From: Alphaproteobacteria bacterium
GTDB lineage: Bacteria; Pseudomonadota; Alphaproteobacteria; Caulobacterales; Caulobacteraceae
Direction: 5' to 3'
Assembly: GCA_018821435.1 (NCBI GenBank)
Contig: JAHJME010000025.1
Coordinates: 62,001-126,000, forward strand
DNA length: 64,000 nucleotides
Within the stretch, counting starts at the first letter, position 1, and each line of letters begins with the position of its first letter. The notes below the pieces were generated by a model. That model worked only from the letters and a program-made list of their open reading frames with translations. It did not search any database and had not been told where the DNA came from. The translations under genes and the position numbers were made by a program. Below, in pieces: positions 17,209 through 24,980 of the stretch.

Positions 17209-17928
17209 GTGAACGAAAACTGCGAATTCGCCGCCCTTGATAGGCTTAAGGTGCGCATAGAGGGACTACGCGCCAAGACGACGGGCAACGGCTGCACCGA
17301 AGCCGAAGCCTTGTCCGCGGCCGCGAAAGTCGCCGAGCTGCTCGATCGCCACGACTTGTCGCTGACCGATGTCGAAATTCGTGGGGCGGTTTGCGAGCGG
17401 CGGGCATATGAGACCCACGGCAACAAGCGCATACCGCTCGACGACTGCATCGGGGCCATCGCGAATTTCTGCGATTGCCGGGTTTGGCGCGAGAACAGCG
17501 CGGGACGCGATCGGCGATACGTCTTTTTTGGCCTCGGGTCGGGTATCGAGGTCGCGCACTACCTGACCGAAACGATCGATGCCGCCGTGCGTTTCGAGCT
17601 TGGCCGCTACAAGATTAGCCGCGATTATCAGCGACTTCGGCACCAAGAGCGACACCGGGCGAACGCGTCTTTCATGCTGGGCATGGTCGTGGCGATCGCG
17701 GACAAAATGACCGCCATGAAGGCTGGGCGCGACAAGGCCAACAACGACGCCGGGCGTGATCTCGTGGTTCTCAAGTCGGTGGTCGTGGACGCCGAACTCG
17801 ACAAGCTCGATCTGAAGCTGGCGACCGTACCCCGCGCTGCTCGCTTCGTATTACCAACGGCCTACAATGCCGGCGGCGCAGCGGGCGCGTCCTTGGCCAT
17901 CGATCCCGGAATTCGGGAAACCCCCTAA
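17209..17928 (+). CDS. DUF2786-domain protein
   Basis: A 239-residue protein whose N-terminus (about 8-60, with LRAKTTGNGCTEAEALSAAAKVAELLDRHDLS) matches the DUF2786 pattern, a helical domain often found in phage, plasmid and island genes. The middle part (CRVWREN, YVFFGLGSGIEVAHYL) resembles the DUF7168-type segment usually joined to it. The start is the GTG at 17209. Molecular role unknown. Its codon use is less GC-extreme than its neighbours and it stands alone between decayed sequence, which suggests transfer. Confidence 0.65.
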   Translation: MNENCEFAALDRLKVRIEGLRAKTTGNGCTEAEALSAAAKVAELLDRHDLSLTDVEIRGAVCERRAYETHGNKRIPLDDCIGAIANFCDCRVWRENSAGRDRRYVFFGLGSGIEVAHYLTETIDAAVRFELGRYKISRDYQRLRHQERHRANASFMLGMVVAIADKMTAMKAGRDKANNDAGRDLVVLKSVVVDAELDKLDLKLATVPRAARFVLPTAYNAGGAAGASLAIDPGIRETP

Positions 17929-18228
17929 ACCACCCTCCGGACAGCCCGCCTATCCGCTGGCCGCAGCCTGTGGCGGCTCCGCCGAAAGCCGGTCAATCAG
18001 GCGCCGGCGACTTCTCTCTCGGGCGTTTCTGGCGGTCGTCGGTCACGGAGCAGTCGACGGAGCAGTTACGCCTCGCCTCACGGGGGTAAGGTGGTCGCCC
18101 GCTCACACACTTTGAATGCGCTCGCAGAACGGTCCGCGTCGTTCGATGACGCCGAGTTGGATTTCCTCGCTCAAGCGCTATCTCTACGCTGAGGCCCCCG
18201 AAGCCTCATTCCCAACGGAGCCGGCCGC
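17929..18228 (+). other. Intergenic stretch with a possible coding remnant
   Basis: No full gene is visible. A 33-codon frame from the GTG at 18091 to a TGA at 18190-18192 reads like the end of a helical protein (LNALAERSASFDDAELDFLAQALSLR). It could be a remnant or chance. No terminator or clear promoter is seen. Confidence 0.3.
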
Positions 18229-18876
18229 GTGACCAAACCCATGAAGATCGACTTCGTCTCCGACGTGTCCTGCCCGTGGTGCATCATCGGCCTGGGCGCG
18301 CTGGAGGAGGCTTTGGCGCGCGTGGGTGATTTGGTTGACGCGGAGATCACCCTGCAGCCCTTCGAGCTCAATCCCGATATGCCGCCCGAGGGCCAAAATA
18401 TTGGGGAGCACATCTTCGAGAAATACGGCGCTACTCGCGAACAATCGGCGGCGAACCGTGAGCAGATCCGCGCCCGCGCCGCTGAGGTGGGCTTCACCAT
18501 CGCAACCACGCCCGACAGCCGAATTTACAATACCTTTGACGCCCACCGCCTGCTGCATTGGGCGGGCCTGAAAGGCAGACAGCTGCCGCTTAAGCACGCT
18601 CTGTTCGAAGCCTATTTCACGCGTGGCGAGAACCCGAGTGACCACGAGGTGCTGGTCACCGCCGCCGAACTGGCTGGACTCGATCCCGTGGCCGCCCGCG
18701 ACGTGCTGGTCTCCGGCCGCTTCGCCGACCATGTCCGATCGCTGGAGCGCCAGTGGTACGAGGCCGGCATCAGTTCGGTTCCGGCCGTGATCATCAACGA
18801 GACGTACCTGATTTCCGGCGGTCAGCCCGCCGACGCCTTCGAACGCGCGCTCCGCACCATCGCTGCGGAGGCGTAG
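18229..18876 (+). CDS. DsbA-family oxidoreductase (FrnE-like)
   Basis: A 215-residue cytoplasmic DsbA/2-hydroxychromene isomerase-fold protein. The CPWC redox motif is near the N-terminus (DVSCPWCIIG), the helical insertion follows, and the cis-proline segment is SSVPAVIINE. FrnE-type proteins act as disulfide isomerases or in polyketide and stress pathways. There is no signal peptide. A GTG at 18229 and an ATG at 18241 are both plausible starts. It stands alone. Confidence 0.85.
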   Translation: MTKPMKIDFVSDVSCPWCIIGLGALEEALARVGDLVDAEITLQPFELNPDMPPEGQNIGEHIFEKYGATREQSAANREQIRARAAEVGFTIATTPDSRIYNTFDAHRLLHWAGLKGRQLPLKHALFEAYFTRGENPSDHEVLVTAAELAGLDPVAARDVLVSGRFADHVRSLERQWYEAGISSVPAVIINETYLISGGQPADAFERALRTIAAEA

Positions 18877-19300
18877 AGGCGCCGCCACGGCTGGCGGTCG
18901 CGAGGCTAGTCGGGATTGACTGCCTTCTGACTGCCCTGCGCCAGTCGCAGTCATTGGGGCCCAGCCCGCAATCCGGCCTTGGCGCGATTTCCGTTAGGTG
19001 CGTCGGGGACTGTCGCTGACGACGGAAGCCGACCCATTGAGGCCATTAGCGCTTCTTTAGCAGCTCTGGATTGCGGACGGGCCGTATGCTCGCTGGCGCG
19101 CCAGGCTAAGAAACGCGTAGTCACCTCTCTCATATACGACGAGGTCAGGGCGCGCGGATGCCTTCGCTCTCAGCTCTACCGACTTGTCATACGGCGAGGA
19201 TCAAGGGCTCGTGTGAAACTTAGGGGGATGCCTTTCCGCGTTTTCGTGCGCGGCGACGGATGCACCTAACCTTGCCGAACGCTTTCACAGGGAACACTGG
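18877..19300. other. Intergenic stretch, no supported gene
   Basis: About 420 nt. A 96-codon frame at 18979-19269 has no recognisable domain and lacks a ribosome-binding site, so I do not call it. No hairpin with a T-tract was noticed. Confidence 0.4.
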
Positions 19301-21154
19301 ATGATGGCGCGCACGTCGAAGGGGCTTCTCACGCTGGTCTGCCTCCTGAGCGCCCTGCTGGCTCCGGGCCTATCACGCGCGCAGGACGCTCCAATGAGTC
19401 GGCTCGCCGTTGCCGTGGAGGCCCACGACCAGTCCGCCCTCGCCGCACTCCAGGCCGACGCGGACCTCCAGCGCGCCTTGGTCGACCTCGGCCCGGACGC
19501 CGCGTTCGAAAGTCTGCTCGAGCTCGCCGGCGCGTTGGACAACCCCGATCTGGCGACGCAGGCGTACGACGCCGCTTTCAACGCGATTCAGATCGGACGT
19601 GACCGCAGTGACACGCTCTGGCGGCCGAACCTTCTGGAAGGCGGCGCGGCGCGCGACGCGGTGGCTGGGGCCCTGCAGGCTGAAGCCGAGCTCTGGCTGC
19701 AGCTCGCCGACCGACGCCTGCGCAGTGGGCAGCGAGCGGCTGGGCTGGCGGCGCTGGAACGCGCGACCTGGTCCTCCGAGGCGCTTTCGAAGCTCGTCGC
19801 GCGCGCGCCGGATGTATTCGCCCGCGACGTCGAGGCCTCTCAACGCTTGGCCGCGAAGATTTCGCGGGCCCGACGCGCGGCGCCCTCAGGTCCCACACCC
19901 ACAGCACCGCCTCCGCCTCCGCCTCCGCCTCCGCCGCCTCCACCCCCTCCGCCGCCCGCCGTCGCCACGCCCGTGGGCGAGGCGGATTGCCCGCGGGCCT
20001 CGGATCTTGTCGACGTGTTCTACGCGACGACCCGGAAGCGCCGGGCGGCGCCGGAGGGCGAGCGCTTCTACGACGGGGAACCTGGCGGCCTGACCTTTGG
20101 GCTAGCCCAGGTAAACGTGCCCTGCGACCGCCGGCGCGGTGATATCGCCCGGCCGAACGTCCTGATTTTCGAGAAGGCCGACGACGGTGAGCACTTCACC
20201 CTGAAGTCGGCCCGGCCATTCGGCTCGCGCGAACAGTTCCTTGCGTCACTCGACACCGCCGTAACCACGGCCCGCCGTAGGGAACTTCTGGTCTTCGTGC
20301 ACGGCTTCAACCTCGACTTTGCCGGTTCCATGTACCGGGCCGCTCAGCTGAAGGTGGATCTACAGATCGAGGGCGCGGCGCTGGCTTTTTCCTGGCCGTC
20401 GGCCGGACGTCTCCTCGCCTACGATCGGGACCGAACCCTCGCGCAGTCGACCGATCAGATCGAGGCCCTGGCCAGCGTCCTGACCGATCTCGACGCGACC
20501 ACCCACGCGGAGAGAATCTATGTGATCGCCCATTCCATGGGCAATCGGCTGCTGACGGCGGCGCTTGCGCGCCGCCTCCAGCCACCCCGGAAGCGATACG
20601 ACGAACTCATCCTCGCCTCCGCTGATTTGGAGGAGACCCTGCTAGCGCCGCGCCTCCCGGCGCTTCGAGCGGCCGCGGCGAGGACGACGCTCTACGCCTC
20701 CCGCAATGATCGCGCCCTCTGGGCGGCGAGATCGTTCACGGGTGGGGGCCTGAGGGTCGGCGACGCCTCGACGATCTACGTCGCGCCCGGAATAGAGACC
20801 GTCGACACCTCGCGCGGCTCCGAAGGCGGCCTCGGGCATGCGGACTTTGCCGGCGTCGCTCTCGACGATCTGCGGGCCAATGTTTGGTTGGGATTGCCGG
20901 CGGACCGGCGGTGCATCCTGGCCCCTCAGCAGAACGCCGACGGCCGCTACTGGATCGTGCCGGAGCCAAGCGGGAGCCTCGGGCCCGACCCGAACTGTTC
21001 CGCGCTCGCTTTTCGGCAGGCCACCGCCCTGACGCGCCACGAAGGGACGCCCGGTGACGCGATCGCATGGCTCCGCCGCCAGCCCGCGGGCGTCTTCGCC
21101 CGCGACCTGCTCGACGGCATCAATCAACTGCTGCTCGGGTTCATCGGACGATGA
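19301..21154 (+). CDS. Exported DUF900 alpha/beta hydrolase with proline linker
   Basis: A 617-residue protein. It has a signal peptide (APGLSRAQ), then an alanine-rich helical domain (about 30-195), a nearly pure proline tract (about 200-225), and a DUF900 alpha/beta-hydrolase domain starting at VDVFYATTRKR. The hydrolase core includes ELLVFVHGFN and the nucleophile elbow AHSMGN. A C-terminal Cys-containing region follows (RRCILAPQQN). DUF900 enzymes are esterase/lipase-like. The tract at about 19908-19958 is built from repeated CCGCCT units and could change length by slippage. It is a single gene with no evident operon. Confidence 0.75.
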   Translation: MMARTSKGLLTLVCLLSALLAPGLSRAQDAPMSRLAVAVEAHDQSALAALQADADLQRALVDLGPDAAFESLLELAGALDNPDLATQAYDAAFNAIQIGRDRSDTLWRPNLLEGGAARDAVAGALQAEAELWLQLADRRLRSGQRAAGLAALERATWSSEALSKLVARAPDVFARDVEASQRLAAKISRARRAAPSGPTPTAPPPPPPPPPPPPPPPPPAVATPVGEADCPRASDLVDVFYATTRKRRAAPEGERFYDGEPGGLTFGLAQVNVPCDRRRGDIARPNVLIFEKADDGEHFTLKSARPFGSREQFLASLDTAVTTARRRELLVFVHGFNLDFAGSMYRAAQLKVDLQIEGAALAFSWPSAGRLLAYDRDRTLAQSTDQIEALASVLTDLDATTHAERIYVIAHSMGNRLLTAALARRLQPPRKRYDELILASADLEETLLAPRLPALRAAAARTTLYASRNDRALWAARSFTGGGLRVGDASTIYVAPGIETVDTSRGSEGGLGHADFAGVALDDLRANVWLGLPADRRCILAPQQNADGRYWIVPEPSGSLGPDPNCSALAFRQATALTRHEGTPGDAIAWLRRQPAGVFARDLLDGINQLLLGFIGR

Positions 21155-21532
21155 CACGCGACGCGGCGAGATTGAGATCGGCGCGGACAGTGCACTTTGG
21201 CAATTGAGGGCCAGCCGGTGCTGGCGAGGGAAAGTCGGCTCACGCGGCGCGGCCCTTACGTTGCCCTCTACTTGGCCTCGAGCGCTCGCCGTGGGCCATC
21301 GGGCATTCTCCAGAACATCAGCATCACGCGGTTCTGAGTCGCGGGAATTGAGGTAGCCATGCGTCACGGGCTGCCGCTGGGGCGCGGCCTCATGGGTTCA
21401 CACCCGCTGTCCCAGGCCTGACGTTCCCAACATCTCGGATGCGCCAGTTGCGGACATTGGCGTGGCGACCAAATGCGCCACGCTAGGCCGCGTGACGCTG
21501 GCCGGCAATTTGCGCCTCTCCTGCGGCCACGT
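21155..21532. other. Intergenic stretch, no supported gene
   Basis: About 380 nt between the hydrolase and the convergent reductase gene. I see no credible coding frame, RNA gene or strong terminator here. Confidence 0.4.
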
Positions 21533-22174
21533 CTATCGGGCCAGGACGATGTGGGTGGCGTGCTCGCTCGCCTGATGCTCGGTGACGCGGAAGCCGAGCG
21601 ATGGGAGGTCGATGCCGGTAAACATCGCTTCCCCCTCGCCGAGAACGACGGGAGATAGGGCGACGTGGAGTTCGTCGATCAGGCCGGCGCTCAAGTATTG
21701 GCGCACCGTCGCGACGCCACCTCCGATCTTGATATCAAGATCGCCAGCCGCCGCCTTGGCCTGATCGAGCGCCGCCTCAATTCCTGCGGTCACGAAGATG
21801 AAGGTCGTGCCGCCCTCCATCTCGATCGGCTCGCGCGGATAGTGGGTCAAGATGAAGGTCGGCGCGCGGTAAGGCGGATTGGCGCCCCACCAGCCCTTCC
21901 AGCTTTCATCCGACCAGGGGCCACGGTGGGGACCGAACATGTTTCGACCAAGGATGAACGCGCCAAAGCCGCTCATCGAACGGCTGGCATAGGCTTGGTC
22001 GACGCCGTCCGATCCGCCGCCCTGACCGATCATGTCGTGAAAGAAGCGCGTGCCGAAAATCCAAGTGTGCAGTTCCTGACCACGCCTGCCGAGAGGACTC
22101 TCCAGACTCTGCTCCAGCCCGGCGCCAAAGCCATCAATCGAGATCGAAAACCCGCCCACCCGCACCCGTGACAT
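21533..22174 (-). CDS. Dihydrofolate-reductase-like (RibD C-terminal) protein
   Basis: A 213-residue protein of the RibD_C/dihydrofolate-reductase family, the YyaP/YwjB type common in soil bacteria. Visible blocks include GFSISIDGF, ILGRNMFG, FVTAGIEAALDQAKAAAGD, IKIGGGVATVRQYLSAGLIDELHV and SPVVLGEGEAMF. NADPH-dependent reductase activity is presumed and the substrate is unknown. I chose the ATG at 22174 because GGTGGAGG lies just upstream; a longer frame to 22231 adds a glycine-rich stretch without family similarity. Confidence 0.8.
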   Translation of the reverse strand: MSRVRVGGFSISIDGFGAGLEQSLESPLGRRGQELHTWIFGTRFFHDMIGQGGGSDGVDQAYASRSMSGFGAFILGRNMFGPHRGPWSDESWKGWWGANPPYRAPTFILTHYPREPIEMEGGTTFIFVTAGIEAALDQAKAAAGDLDIKIGGGVATVRQYLSAGLIDELHVALSPVVLGEGEAMFTGIDLPSLGFRVTEHQASEHATHIVLAR

Positions 22175-22354
22175 TCTGCCTCCACCGTTCCGACCACCGC
22201 GACCGAGTTCTCCGCCGAAGGACGTACTCACAAGCGCGGTTCCGACAAAGCCTGCGAGGTTTTTTGAGGCTCACATGCGCCAGCGGCGGACTCTGTCGCC
22301 TGGGCCGGGAGCGGACTTTCCCCGGGGACGCCCGAATGGCTGGATAGATTCCCG

Positions 22355-23824
22355 CTAGCCTCGTCTGTTTCGTTGCGCCAAAGCCGCCGCGATCCCGGCA
22401 TGACGCTCCCGGTCGAGGCTGTAGGGGATCATGATCGCCAGCCCGGCGAAGAGCACCGCCAGCATCACCGGCCCGTAGGTCACGCCCAGGCGCAGCACCG
22501 CATCGGCCGGCGCGGCGGCGGGATCGACCTTCGCCGGGAAGCGGATCAGGTCGATGACCAGTCCGGCGACCGCTCCGCCCAGGCCGAGCGACGCTTTGCG
22601 ACAGAAGGCGTTGGCGCCGAAGAACAGGCCTTCGGCCCGCCCGGAGTGGGTCAGATCGTACTCGTCGGCCACGTCCGCCAGCATCGCCGCGGAGAGCACC
22701 ACGGGGATGCAGCCGATGAAGCCGGCCAAAAAGCTGGTACTCAGCAGCAGCGGCAACAGGGCTGCGTCTCCGTTCTCCGGCGCAAGCCCGACCAGGCGCA
22801 ACAGGGTCGGCGCCGACCCCACGATGCAGGACCCGGCGATGCCGAGCATATAGGCCGCCTTCTTGTCGAGCTTTCCCGCGGCCGGCCGCGCTAGCGGGAT
22901 GCCGAGGATGTAGCCCATCATGCTGGCGTAGAAGACGAGCTGCACCTGGGACGGCGGCAGGCGCCAGAAGTAGGTGTTCATGTGTAGGGCGAGCGCGAAC
23001 TGGACGCCGTTGTAGAGGTACATCACCAGCAGGGCGACGAAGAGCGCCCGGAACGATGGCGAGCCCATCGCTAGCCGAAGGGTCCGCACTAGGCCCTTGT
23101 TGGGGCCTTGCGCCGAGGCCTCGCCGCTGCCGGGAAGGCTGCGCGCCGCGCGCTGGGTCCCGAGGGCGGAGATGAACACGAAGGCGACGACCAGGATTCC
23201 CGCCACGAGCGCGAAGGGCGGATAGGCAGACCCGTCGAGCTGTCCGTTCTCGAACCCGGGTCGATCCGCGAAGAAAACCGAGAACGCCAAGCCCAGGGCG
23301 ATGATGCGCCCCACATAGCCGAACAGCACGCGGTAGCCGCCGATCGCCACCCGCTCGTTGAAGTCCTGACTGAGCTCGGCCCCAAGCGCCATGTGCGGCA
23401 CAAAGTACAGCGTCATGGCGAACCGCGCGGCGATGGTGAGCCCGGTGAGCCAGAGAAACAGTTCCAACTGCGCCAGCTCCGGCGGCCGAAACAGGAACCA
23501 GAGCGCGATCGCCAGCGGGATCGGGGCCGCATATAGGAAGGGATGCCGCCGTCCCAGCCGGCTGCGGGTTCGGTCAGACCAGGCCCCCACGAACGGGTCG
23601 GAGAAGCCGTCGAACAGCAATGCCACGAAGAGCGCAAGTCCGGTCAGCGAGCCCGACAGGCCGACCACCTGCACGTAGTAGAAGAACAGAAAGGTCTCGA
23701 GCGCGGCGGTTTTGACGCCCTCGCCGGCCTCCCCCAGCCCGTAGAACAACTTGGTGCGCCTCGAGAGCCTGCCCGTCGACGCGGCGGGCGCACTCAGGCT
23801 GCCGCTGGCGGCCTCGCTGGTCAT
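22355..23824 (-). CDS. GPH-family (MelB-like) MFS symporter, copy 1
   Basis: A 489-residue, 12-helix transporter of the glycoside-pentoside-hexuronide:cation symporter family. The N-terminal signature is FYGLGEAGEGVKTAALETF and the loop is DGFSDPFVGAWSDRTRSRLGRRHPFL, followed by ADVADEYDLTHSGRAEG in the second half. The ATG at 23824 follows GAGGA; upstream in-frame ATGs lie inside the operator region (23863-23897). It is divergent from the TetR gene and shares its operators. Members of this family in Caulobacterales often sit with TonB receptors and carry non-sugar substrates. Confidence 0.85.
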   Translation of the reverse strand: MTSEAASGSLSAPAASTGRLSRRTKLFYGLGEAGEGVKTAALETFLFFYYVQVVGLSGSLTGLALFVALLFDGFSDPFVGAWSDRTRSRLGRRHPFLYAAPIPLAIALWFLFRPPELAQLELFLWLTGLTIAARFAMTLYFVPHMALGAELSQDFNERVAIGGYRVLFGYVGRIIALGLAFSVFFADRPGFENGQLDGSAYPPFALVAGILVVAFVFISALGTQRAARSLPGSGEASAQGPNKGLVRTLRLAMGSPSFRALFVALLVMYLYNGVQFALALHMNTYFWRLPPSQVQLVFYASMMGYILGIPLARPAAGKLDKKAAYMLGIAGSCIVGSAPTLLRLVGLAPENGDAALLPLLLSTSFLAGFIGCIPVVLSAAMLADVADEYDLTHSGRAEGLFFGANAFCRKASLGLGGAVAGLVIDLIRFPAKVDPAAAPADAVLRLGVTYGPVMLAVLFAGLAIMIPYSLDRERHAGIAAALAQRNRRG

Positions 23825-23862
23825 GTTTCCTCGCACTGAACCCTGGACGTCTGCGCGCCATT

Positions 23863-23897
23863 TAGCCATTGAGTGACAATCGCCACTCAGTGTCACG
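23863..23897. promoter_or_regulatory. Two head-to-head CACTCAGTG operators between the symporter and TetR genes
   Basis: Two copies of a 17-nt element near TGTCACTCAGTGNCA: one at 23863-23879 on the minus strand (TTGTCACTCAATGGC) and one at 23881-23897 on the plus strand (CCACTCAGTGTCACG). The core CACT-C-AGTG is a perfect palindrome. The same element recurs at 27614-27630 and 27687-27703. The adjacent TetR gene is the obvious binder. Confidence 0.65.
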
Positions 23898-23955
23898 AGG
23901 CGGGCTTGCGCGCCGTGTGTCAAGGTGGTTGTTCTGGTGCGTGTCGAGGGCTGAA

Positions 23956-24555
23956 ATGAACGACGTCGGACTTCGAGCGCGGAAGATGGCGCGCACCCGC
24001 GATCAGATCGCCGAGGCGGCGATTCACCTGTTCGTGGAGCGCGGCTACGAGGCCACCACGCTGGAGGAGGTCGCCGATCGCGCCGACGTCCACAAGCGCA
24101 CCCTGCTTCGCTATTTCCCGACCAAGGCGCATCTGGTGTTGCACCAGCAATACGCCGCCATCGAACAGTTCGGTGAAGCCATCGCCGCGCGCGGCGAGAC
24201 CAGCGTCATGGACCTCTGGACGGCCCACGTGGTGCGGCATGCCCGCGACATGATGCGCCGCGGCCGCTTCGCCAATATGCGCAAGATCGCTCGCTCCGAG
24301 CCGTCCCTGGAAAGCGCCTATCTGTCGATTCAGGCGACGTACCAGGCCCTGATCGGCGCCGGCCTGCGCGAAGACCTCGCCGGCCGTCCGGACGCCGACA
24401 TCATCGCGCCGGTGGCTGCTGCCGCCCTAGTCGGCGGCAACTATTCGGTCAGCGCCGGCATCTTCGCCCGCGAGGCCTACGACGAGTTGGAGGCCGCCGT
24501 ACTGGAGGTCATCCGCCTGGTCCGTGAGAAGCTGCTGGACGGCCGCGGCGGCTAA
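23956..24555 (+). CDS. TetR/AcrR-family repressor
   Basis: A 199-residue regulator with a standard N-terminal TetR HTH (IAEAAIHLFVERGYEATTLEEVADRADVHKRTLLRYFPTK split across about residues 15-55) and a helical ligand domain. The ATG at 23956 follows GAGGG; the longer frame from 23869 would begin inside the operators. It is divergent from the symporter, and its presumed operators also flank the TonB receptor and PhyH promoters 4 kb away. It is likely released by the imported compound. The gene overlaps the convergent small gene by 4 nt. Confidence 0.85.
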   Translation: MNDVGLRARKMARTRDQIAEAAIHLFVERGYEATTLEEVADRADVHKRTLLRYFPTKAHLVLHQQYAAIEQFGEAIAARGETSVMDLWTAHVVRHARDMMRRGRFANMRKIARSEPSLESAYLSIQATYQALIGAGLREDLAGRPDADIIAPVAAAALVGGNYSVSAGIFAREAYDELEAAVLEVIRLVREKLLDGRGG

Positions 24556-24980
24556 GCCGTCACCCGGGCGATGAGGTCGTGGAAGTCCCCCACCCGGGGA
24601 TCCCGCCGCGACCGGTCCCCGATCACCCGCATCTTGCCGGCGTCGCGCAGCGCCTGGGCCATGGCCCCGAGCTCGGCCTGCCGCGCCGGGTCGCCACGGG
24701 TGTCGTAGCGGCCCAGCGGCACGACGGCCTCGTAGTCGATGAAGACCTTGAACTCGACGTCGTCGGTCTCGGTGGCCGCAAAGGTCACCGCGCCGTCCTT
24801 GACGATGCAATGCCAGGCGAGCGGCGAGCCGTGAGGGGATAGTTCGGCCGGCGGGTCCGTGAACACCTCGCAGATCGACCAGGCGATATCCGGCGCTTCC
24901 GTCTGGAAGCGCCGGACCCGCTCGGTGACTAGTCCATGCATGAACGCCATCCAGCCCGGGCTTGCGAACGCGTACCTCAT
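24552..24980 (-). CDS. Hypothetical protein, possibly SCP2-like
   Basis: A 142-residue soluble protein that I do not firmly recognise. The central WHCIVKDGAVTFAATETDDVEFKVFIDYE segment and the overall size resemble SCP2 sterol-transfer-like folds used with hydrophobic ligands. Its ATG overlaps the stop of the TonB receptor in ATGA, so it is translationally coupled and probably handles the same ligand. There is no signal peptide or membrane segment. Confidence 0.5.
   Translation of the reverse strand: MRYAFASPGWMAFMHGLVTERVRRFQTEAPDIAWSICEVFTDPPAELSPHGSPLAWHCIVKDGAVTFAATETDDVEFKVFIDYEAVVPLGRYDTRGDPARQAELGAMAQALRDAGKMRVIGDRSRRDPRVGDFHDLIARVTA

Noticed and set aside
18979..19269. 96-codon frame between the DsbA-like and DUF900 genes
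   Set aside because: No ribosome-binding site, no recognisable domain and an odd composition. It is probably chance.
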